64,000 nt of DNA from Cognatishimia sp. MH4019. GTDB taxonomy: Bacteria > Pseudomonadota > Alphaproteobacteria > Rhodobacterales > Rhodobacteraceae. The notes under the pieces were generated by a model that did not search any database, was not told the origin of the DNA, and was given only the letters and a program-made list of their open reading frames with translations. A program made the translations under genes and the position numbers. The stretch is from the NCBI RefSeq assembly GCF_020177595.1, contig NZ_JAHTBL010000002.1, forward strand, positions 62,001 through 126,000. The letters are read 5' to 3'. This document shows, piece after piece, positions 36,533-47,678 of the stretch; position 1 is the stretch's first letter; each line of letters opens with the position of its first letter.

Positions 36533-36594
36533 GGTCAATATACAATCGCCCATCACTGGGGTTGTGTTACAATAGAGTTGCTCGCGCAAAAGAA

Positions 36595-36618
36595 AAACCC
36601 CCGCGTCTGCGGGGGTTT
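36595..36618. terminator. bidirectional terminator after rplQ
   Basis: AAACCCCCGC (36595-36604) pairs with GCGGGGGTTT (36609-36618), GTCT loop. On the - strand the stem runs into TTTTTCTTTT, a strong terminator ending the alpha operon before luxR. Confidence 0.9.
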
Positions 36619-36645
36619 AGAAAAGTAACGTAGCGTCAAATGGGG

Positions 36646-37065
36646 TTAGCCTTCTGCGGCCTCTTCGGCAGCGACGCGGGCCTTGTCAGCCGCGCCTTTG
36701 GCATCCCGGTCGCGGTCTACGAACTCGATAATGGCCATCGGTGCCATGTCGCCGTAACGGAAACCCGCCTTCAGAACGCGGACGTAGCCGCCATTGCGAT
36801 CCTTGTAGCGCGGGCCCAGAACGTCGAACAATTTGGCGACGTATTGGTCCTGCTTGAGCTTGCTGGCGGCCTGACGGCGCGCGTGCAGATCGCCGCGTTT
36901 CGCCAGTGTCACCATTTTCTCGATGATGCGGCGGAGTTCTTTCGCTTTGGGCAATGTTGTCTTGATTTGCTCATGTTCGATGAGCGAGCCTGCCATGTTC
37001 GCCCAGAGCGCCTTGCGGTGCTCGTGCGTGCGGTTCAGGCGGCGGTATCCTCGTGCGTGACGCAT
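36646..37065 (-). CDS. rplQ: 50S ribosomal protein L17
   Basis: A 139-residue L17: [20 protein letters not shown], then [19 protein letters not shown] are diagnostic. A short acidic tail ([11 protein letters not shown]) extends the usual 120 or so residues. ATG 37065 is chosen since L17 always begins MRH; a longer frame to 37128 is not part of the family. It is last in the alpha operon and is followed by the strong hairpin. Confidence 0.96.
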   Translation of the reverse strand: MRHARGYRRLNRTHEHRKALWANMAGSLIEHEQIKTTLPKAKELRRIIEKMVTLAKRGDLHARRQAASKLKQDQYVAKLFDVLGPRYKDRNGGYVRVLKAGFRYGDMAPMAIIEFVDRDRDAKGAADKARVAAEEAAEG

Positions 37066-37196
37066 TTCTCTAGTCCTTATGTCGTATCGTTGTTTTGCTT
37101 TGTCCGGCAGCTGGTGCGTGTCAGCCACTCTCCTTGGGGCGGGTGCCCGGGTCTTGAAGGCGGGCGCGGATCAAGCCGCGCCCATGCCCTTTTGGC

Positions 37197-38213
37197 TTAG
37201 AAGTTGTCTTCGAACTTCTTGGCCAGGTCGTCAATGTTGTCTGGCGGCCAGTCCTCAACATCCATGCCAAGGTGCAGACCCATGCCGGACAAGACTTCTT
37301 TAATCTCGTTCAGCGACTTGCGACCGAAGTTCGGAGTGCGGAGCATCTCGGCTTCGGTTTTCTGGATCAGATCGCCAATATAGACGATGTTGTCGTTCTT
37401 CAGGCAGTTTGCCGAACGGACAGACAATTCCAGCTCGTCCACTTTCTTCAGCAGAAGCGGGTTGAACTCAAGACCATCATCTTCTGCGGCAGTCGATGCG
37501 CTTTCCGGCTCATCGAAGTTCACGAAGATCGACAGCTGGTCCTGCAGGATGCGCGCAGCGAAAGCCACAGCATCATCGGGCGAGATGGAGCCATCGGTTT
37601 CCAGCTTCAGGGTCAGCTTGTCATAGTCCAGCACCTGACCTTCACGGGTCGGCTGCACGTCGTAGGAGACTTTCTTGACCGGCGAATAGATCGCATCAAT
37701 CGGCATCAGGCCGATCGGCGCGTCTTCGGGGCGGTTCTTGTCAGCAGAGACGTAGCCTTTGCCGGTGTTGACCGTCAGCTCCATGAAGAGGTTTGCGCCC
37801 TCATCAAGGTGGCAGATCACGTGCTCTTTGTTCAGAACGTCGATGCCCGCGCTTTCCGAGATATCGGCAGCGGTGACAACGCCCGGACCTTTGGCCTGGA
37901 TCGACAGGCGCTTGGGGCCTTCGACTTCCATGCGGATGGCAACGCCTTTGAGGTTCAGGATGATGTCGGTGACATCTTCGCGAACGCCCGCAACAGACGA
38001 GAACTCGTGCAGCACATTGTCGATCTGAACGCTGGTGATGGCAGCGCCCTGCAGCGAGGACATCAGCACACGGCGCAGGGCGTTGCCCAGCGTCAGGCCA
38101 AAGCCGCGCTCAAGCGGTTCGGCGACAACGGTCGCCTGGCGTGCGGGCTCATTGCCCGGCTTCACATCAAGCTGTGTCGGCTTGATCAGTTCTGCCCAAT
38201 TCTTATGGATCAT
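37197..38213 (-). CDS. rpoA: RNA polymerase alpha subunit
   Basis: A 338-residue alpha subunit, the standard alphaproteobacterial length. The N-terminal assembly domain shows [20 protein letters not shown]; the C-terminal domain (from about 255) has [16 protein letters not shown] and [12 protein letters not shown], with the UP-element-binding Arg and Asn residues. Start ATG 38213 follows GGAGGGA; upstream codons to 38249 are leader. A G/C hairpin (about 38282-38307) lies in the rpsK-rpoA gap. Confidence 0.98.
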   Translation of the reverse strand: MIHKNWAELIKPTQLDVKPGNEPARQATVVAEPLERGFGLTLGNALRRVLMSSLQGAAITSVQIDNVLHEFSSVAGVREDVTDIILNLKGVAIRMEVEGPKRLSIQAKGPGVVTAADISESAGIDVLNKEHVICHLDEGANLFMELTVNTGKGYVSADKNRPEDAPIGLMPIDAIYSPVKKVSYDVQPTREGQVLDYDKLTLKLETDGSISPDDAVAFAARILQDQLSIFVNFDEPESASTAAEDDGLEFNPLLLKKVDELELSVRSANCLKNDNIVYIGDLIQKTEAEMLRTPNFGRKSLNEIKEVLSGMGLHLGMDVEDWPPDNIDDLAKKFEDNF

Positions 38214-38325
38214 GCGTCCCTCCATTCCTGCTTGCCTTCCATGTCCCAAAAGGCAAGCGCCCGAGGATTAAAATGCGTGCGGGGGCCGTGCGAAAACACG
38301 CGGCCCCAGCGGTAACAAATGTCGA

Positions 38326-38715
38326 TTAGACCCGGCGACGCTTCGGCGGGCGGCAGCCATTGTGAGCCATCGGCGTCACGTCACGGATCGACGTGATGTT
38401 GAAGCCAACAGCGGCCAGCGCACGCAGCGCGCTTTCACGGCCAGAGCCGGGGCCTTGCACTTCGACCTCAAGCGTTTTCACGCCGTGTTCCTGTGCTTTC
38501 TTGCCAGCGTCTTCGGCGGCCATCTGCGCCGCGTAGGGCGTGGATTTCCGCGACCCTTTGAAGCCCATCGTGCCAGCAGACGACCAGGAGATCGCATTGC
38601 CCTGCACGTCCGAGATCAGGATCTTGGTGTTGTTGAACGAGCTGTTGACGTGTGCGACGCCCGCAGCGATATTCTTGCGCTCTTTTTTCTTAGCGCGTGT
38701 CTTTTCGCGTGCCAT
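38326..38715 (-). CDS. rpsK: 30S ribosomal protein S11
   Basis: A 129-residue S11, platform protein that contacts mRNA near the Shine-Dalgarno helix. Features: [36 protein letters not shown] and the C-terminal [18 protein letters not shown]. Normal length, 11 bases after rpsM. Confidence 0.98.
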   Translation of the reverse strand: MAREKTRAKKKERKNIAAGVAHVNSSFNNTKILISDVQGNAISWSSAGTMGFKGSRKSTPYAAQMAAEDAGKKAQEHGVKTLEVEVQGPGSGRESALRALAAVGFNITSIRDVTPMAHNGCRPPKRRRV

Positions 38716-38726
38716 CTATCCGCCCC

Positions 38727-39095
38727 TTACTTCTTCTTGCCAGCGATTGCTTTCGCCGGGCCTTTGCGCGTGCGCGCATTCGTGTGGGTGCGCTGACCGC
38801 GCACAGGCAGATTGCGGCGATGACGCAGACCGCGGTAGCAGCCAAGGTCCATCAGACGCTTGATGTTCATTTGCACTTCACGGCGCAGGTCACCTTCAAC
38901 GGTGTGGTTTGCGTCGATATGCTCGCGGATAGCCAGAACTTCGGCATCGCTCAGCTCGTTCACACGACGGGTTTCGTCGATTTTCACAGCTTCGCAGATG
39001 GATTTTGCCGAAGAGGGGCCAATTCCGGTGATATAAGTCAGGGCGATCGGGACCCGCTTGTGGGTCGGGATGTTTACGCCGGCGATACGTGCCAC
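38727..39095 (-). CDS. rpsM: 30S ribosomal protein S13
   Basis: A 122-residue S13, head protein in bridge B1: starts [20 protein letters not shown], then [13 protein letters not shown] and the tail [17 protein letters not shown]. Normal length. First gene of the rpsM-rpsK-rpoA-rplQ segment, separated from adk by 194 bases. Confidence 0.98.
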   Translation of the reverse strand: MARIAGVNIPTHKRVPIALTYITGIGPSSAKSICEAVKIDETRRVNELSDAEVLAIREHIDANHTVEGDLRREVQMNIKRLMDLGCYRGLRHRRNLPVRGQRTHTNARTRKGPAKAIAGKKK

Positions 39096-39252
39096 GTGTC
39101 ACTTTCCTTTTCGTTGCGGTTCCGTGGTTCCAGAACCTTTTTTCACAACGGAGGCCCGAGGCATCTGCCAACGGGCCGCAGCTGATATCCGAGGTATTCA
39201 CATGCGGGCGCGACCCGCACAGGAGAATCAATTTTCCCAATGGGAAGGCTGT

Positions 39253-39281
39253 CAGTTAGGCCCTATTTGTCTGGGCGTCAA
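39253..39281 (-). promoter_or_regulatory. weak candidate promoter before rpsM
   Basis: On the - strand TTGACG (39281-39276) and TAACTG (39258-39253) are 17 bases apart in the 194-base adk-rpsM gap. The -10 is a poor match, unlike the TATACG promoters of other segments, so this is tentative. Confidence 0.3.
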
Positions 39282-39289
39282 GGGTGCGC

Positions 39290-39870
39290 TCAGAGGTTCT
39301 TGAGAACGGCCGAAATCTCGACCGCGACCTCGTCAATCGCGCCAAGCCCGTTGACCGATTTCAGATCACCCTTGGCGTAGTAATACCCCAGCAGCGGAGC
39401 AGTCTTCTTATAGTATTCCATCAACCGTTGCTTGAGGCTTTCGGCGTTGTCATCGGCGCGGACTGGCTGTCCAGCCGCTCTCGCCTGTTCGGCGCGACCA
39501 ACGATGCGGTCAACCAGAACGGCGTCATCGACTTTCAGCTCGATCACGGCATCCAGCGTCTTGCCTGTCTTCGCCATCAGCGCGCCCAAGGCGTCGGCCT
39601 GCGCCAGTGTCCGCGGGAAGCCATCGAAGATGAAACCGCCGCCGTTCTCACCTGTCAGCTTTTCCTCAATCAGGCCGATGACGATCTCGTCTGTGACAAG
39701 CTCTCCACGCGCCATGACCTCGGCCACGCGGTTGCCCATTTCGGTGCCGCTCTTCTTGGCCTCGCGAAGCATATCTCCGGTCGACAGCTGCACCATGCCA
39801 CGCGCGTCAACCAAGCGTTCGGCTTGGGTGCCTTTCCCGGCACCCGGAGGCCCTAGCAAAATGATATTGA

Positions 39871-39874
<4 letters not shown>
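39290..39874 (-). CDS. adk: adenylate kinase
   Basis: Adk equilibrates AMP + ATP with ADP. The 194-residue protein is the short form: P-loop [19 protein letters not shown] site [21 protein letters not shown], and a LID replaced by a short loop ([21 protein letters not shown], in parts) without zinc Cys. The start overlaps the secY stop by four bases, the usual secY-adk coupling. Confidence 0.96.
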
Positions 39875-41232
<1,358 letters not shown>

Positions 41233-41348
41233 GCAATGCCTCTTTATGGGACGTCTAATTAGAACGGCGCCGCCAGACCGGGTTCCCGGACGGCGGCGCT
41301 TGGAAACTTGGGAGTTATGTAAGCGGCGGGCGCGCCGCTCACAAGTCT

Positions 41349-41822
41349 TTACTCAGCTGCTGCCGCCGTTGTGACCGTGAGAGAGCCGCCGGCTTTCTCG
41401 ACAGCCTCGATAGCCGCTTTGGATGCGCCGGTCACTTCGAGCGTGATTTTCGACGTGATCTCACCTTTGGCGAGGATGCGCACACCGTCGAGCTTGCGAC
41501 GGACCAGACCGGACTCAACAAGCACATCCTCGGTGATGGCTTTCTTGGCGTCGATCTTCTTGGCGTCGATAAATTTCTGCAAAAGCTGAAGGTTTACAAC
41601 AGCGTAGGACTTCCGGTTGCGGCTGTTGAAGCCCCGCTTGGGAAGACGCTGATAGAGCGGCATCTGGCCGCCCTCGTAGCCATTGATGGCCACACCAGAC
41701 CGGGATTTCTGACCTTTGATACCGCGACCGGCGGTTTTGCCCATGCCAGAGCCGGGACCACGACCAACGCGCTTGCGTTTCTTGGTAGCGCCGGGATTGT
41801 CGCGCAGTTCATTCAGTTTCAT
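41349..41822 (-). CDS. rplO: 50S ribosomal protein L15
   Basis: A 157-residue L15: [20 protein letters not shown], then [19 protein letters not shown], and [10 protein letters not shown]-like [21 protein letters not shown] 41822 has TAGGAGAAG upstream. Here rplO begins a new segment with its own promoter, because a GIY-YIG gene separates it from rpmD. Confidence 0.97.
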   Translation of the reverse strand: MKLNELRDNPGATKKRKRVGRGPGSGMGKTAGRGIKGQKSRSGVAINGYEGGQMPLYQRLPKRGFNSRNRKSYAVVNLQLLQKFIDAKKIDAKKAITEDVLVESGLVRRKLDGVRILAKGEITSKITLEVTGASKAAIEAVEKAGGSLTVTTAAAAE

Positions 41823-41916
41823 TTCGCTTCTCCTAAGCCGGATGTGGCCCCCGAAGCGTAACGGGCCAACCACGGCATTTCTTGATTTGTGAATCGGGCC
41901 GGATGGCCACCGGAGG

Positions 41917-41945
41917 CGTATAGACGGTTGTCTTGAGGGTGGCAA
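41917..41945 (-). promoter_or_regulatory. sigma70-like promoter of rplO-secY-adk
   Basis: On the - strand TTGCCA (41945-41940) and TATACG (41922-41917) are separated by exactly 17 bases, about 95 bases before rplO. The -10 word is identical to those before rplS, rpsL and rpmC. Confidence 0.7.
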
Positions 41946-41978
41946 CAGGGGATGCAAACAAGGGGATGGCTGGCGTCT

Positions 41979-42022
41979 GGTTCGGGTATGGTTCCGGTAT
42001 GGCTCGCGTATGGCATCTGTAC
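41979..42022. repeat. four imperfect 11-bp tandem repeats
   Basis: Units GGTTCGGGTAT, GGTTCCGGTAT, GGCTCGCGTAT and GGCATCTGTAC lie head to tail, just upstream of the rplO promoter (on the - strand) and upstream of the 40-residue membrane gene (on the + strand). One unit per helical turn could suit protein binding; function unknown. Confidence 0.6.
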
Positions 42023-42118
42023 GGACAAATACAGACGCCGGACCTTACGGAACGCCATTGCGCCCCGCGGGAAAGTGATTATCTATGGCAGAGCGCATAT
42101 ACGAAGTGAGGACCCCTG

Positions 42119-42241
42119 ATGAAGAAGATTGATGTCAAAGACGATCTGAAGCGGTCCAAGTTCCTGATTGTCGCGATGGTGCTTCAGGTTGTCGTCGTCT
42201 TGGTGCTCATGTTCGCCTATTGGGCGTTTCTGGCCAGCTAA
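42119..42241 (+). CDS. 40-residue single-helix membrane protein
   Basis: ATG 42119 to TAA 42241 encodes a 40-residue protein: a charged N-terminus (MKKIDVKDDLKRSKF) then one hydrophobic helix (FLIVAMVLQVVVVLVLMFAY). GTGAGGA lies six bases before the ATG, which makes it more credible than a chance frame. It stands on the opposite strand between rplO and the GIY-YIG gene. Function unknown. Confidence 0.55.
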   Translation: MKKIDVKDDLKRSKFLIVAMVLQVVVVLVLMFAYWAFLAS

Positions 42242-42435
42242 ACCAGGAGTCTTCTCAGCGTTGATTTGAGGTCATGCCCGGTGGGCACCGCCGGGCGGCG
42301 CCCGGCCCTCCCCCCGGGAGGGCGCATTGTGGACGACATGCACCGAACCAGTGTGCTGCTTGGGTCGGTAGCCTCGCTTCGATTGGCTGTTGCGAGCGCC
42401 CACCCAGGCTCGGACGCGTTCCTTAGGAATGGCGA
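42242..42435. other. GC-rich intergenic stretch with inverted repeats
   Basis: No gene seen. It includes CGCCCGGCCCTCC followed by GGGAGGGCGC (around 42295-42325), able to form a strong hairpin, just after the short membrane gene and near the 3' end of the convergent GIY-YIG gene; it may terminate both. Confidence 0.45.
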
Positions 42436-43149
42436 TCAGATGTTGTGATAGCGAATTGGATTAGCCGCGCCTCTCGGTCGAGGTGGAACACGCTTCCTGC
42501 GATACTTGCTCTCGATCTCCTTGGGTGCTGGACGACCGATGAAGCCAAATCTATCGCTTTGTTCGGTTGCATGGGAAAACTCAGGGAAATTCGCCCGTGT
42601 TGCCGACTTCCACTCATCAATGAGAAAGATTTCCAAGATCAGGCCGTTCAGGACAGCAAAGACATATTCTGCCTTCTCCGCTCGAGCTTGAGAAAGCTTC
42701 CAAGCAAAACGGGCACTGTCATAGACTGAGCCATCCAGAGCCGAACGGTTTACAAGTATCTCGATGACTTTGTCGGTGATGACCGCTTCTTGCGCTTCGA
42801 ATTTCTCAATAATTTCCTTGGAATGAGCGCAGCCCCGATCATTATTTCCATGCCCACCTGCGAGATTGGTCACTCCCGGATAAGCTTCAATCAGGGCTGC
42901 TTCTACTTCAAAGGCAGTCTTATCATCCATTCCATGCCGGTGAATAACATGCTGTACTTCAAAGCCTGAGTTTCTAATCTCAAAAATGCGTTTAAGCTTC
43001 TCTGAACCATCATCCGATAGATCGCCGTTTATATGAGCGAAGACACGGTTTCCCTTCCCTTTCCCAACATAGAACGTCTCCCCATTCCTTGGATCAATCA
43101 GCCGGTAAACGTAACAACCAATCTCTTTACAAACTTCTGGTGAGAACAC
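42436..43149 (-). CDS. GIY-YIG nuclease domain protein (LEM-3-like)
   Basis: A 237-residue protein with an N-terminal GIY-YIG fold: CYVYRLIDPRNGETFYVGKG with Tyr13 and Tyr27, Arg35 and His39 in NRVFAH, and a later metal-binding Glu candidate (EVEAALIEAYPGVTNL, Glu83 or Glu88). The C-terminal 140 residues match nothing I know. A+T content and codon choice differ from the ribosomal genes on both sides, suggesting acquisition. It lies between rpmD and rplO, which are adjacent in most bacteria, followed by the hairpin region. Confidence 0.8.
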   Translation of the reverse strand: MFSPEVCKEIGCYVYRLIDPRNGETFYVGKGKGNRVFAHINGDLSDDGSEKLKRIFEIRNSGFEVQHVIHRHGMDDKTAFEVEAALIEAYPGVTNLAGGHGNNDRGCAHSKEIIEKFEAQEAVITDKVIEILVNRSALDGSVYDSARFAWKLSQARAEKAEYVFAVLNGLILEIFLIDEWKSATRANFPEFSHATEQSDRFGFIGRPAPKEIESKYRRKRVPPRPRGAANPIRYHNI

Positions 43150-43230
43150 TTTCGATACCCCTTCAAACTGTGCTGCCGAACAGTAATGATACTCACCTTA
43201 AACGTGTATTCGTTGCAATCTCCAAACAAA

Positions 43231-43258
43231 AAAACGCCCCGCAGAAGCGAGGCGTTTT
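43231..43258 (-). terminator. terminator after rpmD
   Basis: On the - strand GAAAACGCCTCGC pairs with GCGGGGCGTTTT (one mismatch) around a short loop, followed by TTTTTTTG. It lies 20 bases after the rpmD stop and ends the rpmC-rpmD segment. Confidence 0.85.
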
Positions 43259-43278
43259 CACTATTCTCTCAGGCGAAC

Positions 43279-43467
43279 TTACCCGCGCTCTTCGATGATC
43301 TCGACGAGGTGGGGGATGGAGTTGACCATGCCGCGGACGGACGGGGTGTCTTCCAGTTCGCGGGTTTTGTGCATCTTGTTAAGACCCAGACCGACCAGCG
43401 TAGCGCGCTGTTTGGCGGGGCGGCGGATCGGGGAACCGATCTGCTTGACGACGATGGTTTTTGCCAT
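43279..43467 (-). CDS. rpmD: 50S ribosomal protein L30
   Basis: A 62-residue L30: [17 protein letters not shown], then [25 protein letters not shown] (in parts). Normal length. Last gene before a terminator and the GIY-YIG insertion; in most genomes rplO follows directly. Confidence 0.97.
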   Translation of the reverse strand: MAKTIVVKQIGSPIRRPAKQRATLVGLGLNKMHKTRELEDTPSVRGMVNSIPHLVEIIEERG

Positions 43468-43479
43468 GGTGACGTCTCC

Positions 43480-44058
43480 TTATGCTTCTGCCGGAGCTTC
43501 GGCTTCGGCGGGGGCCGGAGCGTCAGTCTTGGGCAGGATGTCAGCAACTTTCTTGCCGCGACGCTGGGCAACCTGACGCGGGCTGGCTTCGCGGCCAAGG
43601 CCGTTCAACGTTGCGCGGATCATGTTGTAGGGGTTCTGCGAGCCGATCGACTTGGCGACGACGTCCTGAACACCCAGCATCTCGAACACGGCACGCATCG
43701 GACCACCGGCGATGATACCAGTACCCTGCGGCGCGGTGCGCATCACGACTTTACCAGCGCCGTGACGGCCCTCGATGTCGTGGTGCAGCGTGCGGCCTTC
43801 GCGCAGAGGCACGCGGACCATCTGACGCTTGGCTTGTTCGGTTGCTTTACGGATCGCCTCGGGCACTTCTTTGGCTTTACCTTTGCCAAAGCCGACGCGG
43901 CCTTTTTGGTCACCGACCACCACGAGAGCAGCAAAGCCGAAACGCTTACCACCTTTCACGGTTTTCGAGACGCGGTTGATCGCAACCAGGCGATCCTGAA
44001 ATTCCGGTGTTTCGTCGCGGTCGCGACGGCCCCGGCCTTGTCCTTGTTCACGTGCCAT
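43480..44058 (-). CDS. rpsE: 30S ribosomal protein S5
   Basis: A 192-residue S5, important for fidelity. Hallmarks: [38 protein letters not shown]-like sequence, and [20 protein letters not shown] (in parts). A short Ala/Pro/Glu tail extends the core, as in other members of the family. Confidence 0.97.
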   Translation of the reverse strand: MAREQGQGRGRRDRDETPEFQDRLVAINRVSKTVKGGKRFGFAALVVVGDQKGRVGFGKGKAKEVPEAIRKATEQAKRQMVRVPLREGRTLHHDIEGRHGAGKVVMRTAPQGTGIIAGGPMRAVFEMLGVQDVVAKSIGSQNPYNMIRATLNGLGREASPRQVAQRRGKKVADILPKTDAPAPAEAEAPAEA

Positions 44059-44162
44059 CTGGCATCCTTTTCCTTGCGGACCCAGCGGCCCTTCATTTGG
44101 TCAATCGCAGTGGACCAACGGTCCCCCGATCATCGAGGCGGCCCCGAAAGGCCGCCTGCGCT

Positions 44163-44522
44163 TTAGAACTTGAGGCCACCTTCACGGGCAGCGTCGGCCA
44201 GAGCCTTCACCTTGCCGTGGAAGAGAAAACCGCCGCGGTCGAAATAGCATTCGGTCACGTTGGCCTTCTTGGCACGCTCAGCGATTGCAGCGCCAACCTT
44301 GCTTGCGGCGTCGATGTTGTTCTTACCGACAACGCCAAGGTCTTTTTCGAGCGAAGATGCGGACGCGATGGTCTTGCCCGCGACATCGTCGATCAGCTGC
44401 ACGCTGATGTTCTTGTTGGAGCGGTGAACGGAAAGACGCACGCGCCCTTCGTTGTTCTTCCGCAGCTTGTTCCGAACGCGCAAGCGGCGCTTCAGAAACA
44501 GATCTCGTTTGCTGTTAGCCAT
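44163..44522 (-). CDS. rplR: 50S ribosomal protein L18
   Basis: A 119-residue L18, which binds 5S r[35 protein letters not shown], and the end [22 protein letters not shown]. Start ATG 44522 (MANSKRD); the longer frame overlaps rplF and is rejected. Confidence 0.97.
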   Translation of the reverse strand: MANSKRDLFLKRRLRVRNKLRKNNEGRVRLSVHRSNKNISVQLIDDVAGKTIASASSLEKDLGVVGKNNIDAASKVGAAIAERAKKANVTECYFDRGGFLFHGKVKALADAAREGGLKF

Positions 44523-44532
44523 TTTGCCGTCC

Positions 44533-45066
44533 TTACTTCTTCTTGCCTTCCTTGCGGAAGATATACTCGTCTTTGTACTTGATACCTTTGCCCTTGTAGG
44601 GCTCGGGCTTGCGCCATTCGCGGATATTGGCCGCGACCTGGCCGACGAGTTGCTCATCGATGCCCTCAACCACGATTTCCGTGGGCTTGGGGGCGGTGAC
44701 CGTGACACCTGCGGGGACGTCAAAGTTGACCTCGTGCGATAGACCGAGGTTCAGCTTCAGCGTGTTGCCCTGCATCTGCGCACGGTAGCCGACGCCGTTG
44801 ATCTCAAGGTCTTTCTTGAAACCATCGGTGACGCCCGTGACCAGATTGGCGACCATGGTGCGGCTCATGCCCCACTGCTGGCGCGCGCGCTTGGAGGACC
44901 CACGCGGGGTGATCGTGACGACGTTGTCTTCCACGGCCAGCGTGACATCATCGGTGGCGGTGAAGCTGCGGGTGCCCTTGGGACCCTTCACTTCGACCGT
45001 CTGACCCGACACGGACGCACTGACGCCAGAAGGCAGATCGACCGGTTTTTTACCAATTCGAGACAT
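44533..45066 (-). CDS. rplF: 50S ribosomal protein L6
   Basis: A 177-residue L6 near the factor-binding site: [15 protein letters not shown], two related beta domains, and the C-terminal [17 protein letters not shown]. Normal length; 11 bases before rpsH end. Confidence 0.98.
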   Translation of the reverse strand: MSRIGKKPVDLPSGVSASVSGQTVEVKGPKGTRSFTATDDVTLAVEDNVVTITPRGSSKRARQQWGMSRTMVANLVTGVTDGFKKDLEINGVGYRAQMQGNTLKLNLGLSHEVNFDVPAGVTVTAPKPTEIVVEGIDEQLVGQVAANIREWRKPEPYKGKGIKYKDEYIFRKEGKKK

Positions 45067-45077
45067 TCATGCTCTCC

Positions 45078-45470
45078 TTAGAAGACCGTGCAGAGCACTT
45101 CGCCGCCGACATTGGCGGTGCGTGCGCTTGCGTCCGACATCACACCCCGGGGGGTGGAGACAATCGACACACCCAGGCCCTGACGGACCGAGGGAATGTC
45201 CTTGACGCCCATGTACACGCGACGACCGGGTTTGGAGACCCGCTTGATTTCGCGAATGACAGGGGTGCCATCGTAGTATTTCAGGCTGATTTCGATCGCC
45301 GGGTGACCGTCTTTGCCGGTCGTGGCTTCGTAACCGCGGATGTAGCCTTCGTCAGCCAGAACATCGAGAACCCAGGCGCGCAGCTTGGAAGCTGGCGTCA
45401 CAACGGTGGACTTGCCACGCAGCTGTGCGTTCCGGATGCGTGTGAGCATATCGCCGAGAGGATCGTTCAT
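45078..45470 (-). CDS. rpsH: 30S ribosomal protein S8
   Basis: A 130-residue S8, a central 16S-binding assembly protein: [16 protein letters not shown], and the end [20 protein letters not shown]. In E. coli S8 represses the spc operon; a comparable site was not identified here. Confidence 0.97.
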   Translation of the reverse strand: MNDPLGDMLTRIRNAQLRGKSTVVTPASKLRAWVLDVLADEGYIRGYEATTGKDGHPAIEISLKYYDGTPVIREIKRVSKPGRRVYMGVKDIPSVRQGLGVSIVSTPRGVMSDASARTANVGGEVLCTVF

Positions 45471-45485
45471 AATCTATATCTCCCC

Positions 45486-45791
45486 TTACCAGCTGGACTT
45501 GACCATGCCCGGAGCCTTGCCGTTGGAGGCAAGTTCCCGCAGCGCGATCCGCGACACTTTGAGCTTACGATAGTAAGCGTGAGGACGACCCGTCAGTTGG
45601 CACCGGTTGTGCAGACGTGTTGCCGAGCTGTTGCGCGGCAGTTTGGCAAGCTGGAGGCGCGCCTTGAAACGCTCTTCCATGGTCTTGCCGTCGTCATTCG
45701 CGATTTCCTTGAGCGCAGCACGCTTGGCGGCATATTTTTCCACCAGCTTCTGACGCTTCTTCTCGCGTTCGATCATTGCTTTTTTAGCCAT
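45486..45791 (-). CDS. rpsN: 30S ribosomal protein S14, zinc-free form
   Basis: A 101-residue S14 of the long, cysteine-free type: [40 protein letters not shown] and the end GMVKSSW. The CxxC pairs of the zinc form are absent, as usual in Alphaproteobacteria. Confidence 0.97.
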   Translation of the reverse strand: MAKKAMIEREKKRQKLVEKYAAKRAALKEIANDDGKTMEERFKARLQLAKLPRNSSATRLHNRCQLTGRPHAYYRKLKVSRIALRELASNGKAPGMVKSSW

Positions 45792-45808
45792 AACTCTCTC
45801 TCCCCCGC

Positions 45809-46369
45809 TTAGCTGTTGAAGGGCATGTTGAAATGCTTCAACAGCGCCTTTGCTTCTGCATCGGTCTTCGCGGTGGTGCAGATGATGATGTCCATGCCCA
45901 GCATATCGTCGACCTTGTCGAAGTCGATTTCCGGGAACACGATGTGCTCTTTCAGGCCCATGGCATAGTTGCCACGCCCATCGAACGATTTGCCGGACAC
46001 GCCGCGGAAGTCGCGGATGCGGGGCATTGCGATGGTGATCAGGCGATCCAGAAATTCATACATGCGGTCAGCGCGCAGCGTGACTTTGGTGCCCAACGGC
46101 ATCTCTTCACGGACGCGGAAACCAGCGATGGATTTCTTGGCCTTGGTCACGACAGCGTTTTGACCCGCGATCAGTGTCAGCGCTTCCTGAGCGGCTTTCA
46201 CTTTCTTGGTGTCCTTGACCGCATCGCCGACGCCCATGTTCAGGACGATCTTGTCCAGACGCGGGATCTGCATGTCGTTCTTGTAGCCGAACTCTTCCTT
46301 CATGGCGGCGCGGATGGTTTCCGCATAAGCCGCCTTCAGGCGCGGGGTGTAGTTTGCATTATCAAGCAT
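45809..46369 (-). CDS. rplE: 50S ribosomal protein L5
   Basis: A 186-residue L5, which binds 5S r[34 protein letters not shown], and [21 protein letters not shown] 46369 overlaps the rplX stop; a TTG one codon earlier is possible. Confidence 0.97.
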   Translation of the reverse strand: MLDNANYTPRLKAAYAETIRAAMKEEFGYKNDMQIPRLDKIVLNMGVGDAVKDTKKVKAAQEALTLIAGQNAVVTKAKKSIAGFRVREEMPLGTKVTLRADRMYEFLDRLITIAMPRIRDFRGVSGKSFDGRGNYAMGLKEHIVFPEIDFDKVDDMLGMDIIICTTAKTDAEAKALLKHFNMPFNS

Positions 46370-46676
46370 CAATCACTTCCCCCGATTTCTTGGCGTAGCG
46401 CACTTTCTTGTCGCCATCCATCTTGAAACCAACGCGGGTCGGACCACCGTCTTTGGGGTCAACCATGGCGAGGTTGCTGAGCTGGATCGGCATTGCCTGG
46501 GGGACACGGCCGCCCTGGCTGTTTTGCGATTGCTTGGTGTGACGGATCGAGATGTTGATGCCATCCACGATTGCCTTGCCGGCCTTGGGGTCGACGGAGG
46601 CGATTGTGCCTTCCTTGCCCTTGTCCTTGCCGGACAGAACCACGACCTTGTCGCCTTTTTTCAGTTTAGCAGCCAT
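46362..46676 (-). CDS. rplX: 50S ribosomal protein L24
   Basis: A 104-residue L24, an early 50S assembly initiator: [20 protein letters not shown] (KOW motif) then [12 protein letters not shown]. Normal length; one base after rplN. Confidence 0.97.
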   Translation of the reverse strand: MAAKLKKGDKVVVLSGKDKGKEGTIASVDPKAGKAIVDGINISIRHTKQSQNSQGGRVPQAMPIQLSNLAMVDPKDGGPTRVGFKMDGDKKVRYAKKSGEVIDA

Positions 46677-46677
46677 A

Positions 46678-47046
46678 TCACAGCACCTCCGGCGCGAGCG
46701 AGATGATCTTCATGAAGTTCTTGGCGCGCAGTTCGCGCACAACCGGCCCGAAGATACGGGTGCCGATGGGCTCCATGTTGTTGTTGAGGATGACGGCAGC
46801 GTTGCGGTCAAACCGGATTGCGGTGCCGTCTTCGCGACGAACCTCTTTGGCGGTGCGCACGACAACGGCCTTGCGGACGTCGCCCTTTTTCACGCGACCG
46901 CGCGGGATGGCTTCCTTGACCGACACGACAATGATGTCGCCGACGGATGCGTATTTACGCTTGGAACCACCCAGGACCTTGATGCACTGAACACGGCGAG
47001 CGCCGCTATTGTCAGCAACATCCAGATTGGTCTGCATCTGGATCAT
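46678..47046 (-). CDS. rplN: 50S ribosomal protein L14
   Basis: A 122-residue L14: [20 protein letters not shown], and the end [23 protein letters not shown] (in parts) are diagnostic. Normal length. Confidence 0.98.
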   Translation of the reverse strand: MIQMQTNLDVADNSGARRVQCIKVLGGSKRKYASVGDIIVVSVKEAIPRGRVKKGDVRKAVVVRTAKEVRREDGTAIRFDRNAAVILNNNMEPIGTRIFGPVVRELRAKNFMKIISLAPEVL

Positions 47047-47117
47047 TGGTTTCTCCCGACCTTTGGGGGCCTCTCGGCTCTCTCCCCAGGGTTTCGATTA
47101 AACCGGGTTGTTACCGC

Positions 47118-47348
47118 CTAGTTGGCAATAACCTCCCAGCGTTTCGTTTTCGATTTCGGCGCACATTCCTGAATGCGGACCATGTCGCCGACGTTGAAAG
47201 CGTTCTTCTCATCGTGCGCCCGGTATTTCTTGGACTTACGGATGGTCTTTTTGAGAACGGGGTGCGTGAAGCGACGTTCGACCGACACGGTGACGGTCTG
47301 TTCGTTCTGGTTGCTGGTCACAACACCTTGGAGGATGCGTTTGGGCAT
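47118..47348 (-). CDS. rpsQ: 30S ribosomal protein S17
   Basis: A 76-residue S17: [20 protein letters not shown], then [19 protein letters not shown]. Normal length. Four bases after rpmC. Confidence 0.97.
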   Translation of the reverse strand: MPKRILQGVVTSNQNEQTVTVSVERRFTHPVLKKTIRKSKKYRAHDEKNAFNVGDMVRIQECAPKSKTKRWEVIAN

Positions 47349-47352
47349 AGGA

Positions 47353-47559
47353 TTAAGCCTCCGAAGCCGCAGCAGCGGCCTTTTCGTTCAAAATTGTCTT
47401 AACGCGCGCAGCATCACGGCGAACCGTCTTCATGCGTGCGGTGTTTTCCATTTGGCCAGTCGCCTGCTGAAAACGCAGGTTGAAGGCTTCTTTCTTGAGG
47501 TTGGCAAGATCATCGCGGAGCTGGTCCGGCGTCTTGTCGCGCAATTCCTGGGCGTTCAT
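47353..47559 (-). CDS. rpmC: 50S ribosomal protein L29
   Basis: A 68-residue L29 at the exit tunnel: [36 protein letters not shown], and [13 protein letters not shown]. It normally follows rplP directly; here about 2.2 kb of accessory genes intervene and it starts a new transcript. Confidence 0.96.
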   Translation of the reverse strand: MNAQELRDKTPDQLRDDLANLKKEAFNLRFQQATGQMENTARMKTVRRDAARVKTILNEKAAAAASEA

Positions 47560-47641
47560 CGCCTGTTTCCTTTTCTCAACATCACTGGAGGGCCCAAAGA
47601 TGGGTCACCCTGATTCCAGTGGAGTTCATGGTGAAGTGGGC

Positions 47642-47670
47642 CGTATAGGGGGGTTGGGGGAAGTTGGCAA
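47642..47670 (-). promoter_or_regulatory. sigma70-like promoter of rpmC-rpmD segment
   Basis: On the - strand TTGCCA (47670-47665) and TATACG (47647-47642), 17-base spacer, about 85 bases before rpmC and just after the TIR gene stop. The sequence around the -10 (C-run, TATACG, then GGCCCAC) nearly repeats the rpsL promoter (C-run, TATACG, GCGCCCAC). Confidence 0.75.
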
Positions 47671-47678
47671 GGGCCTTG

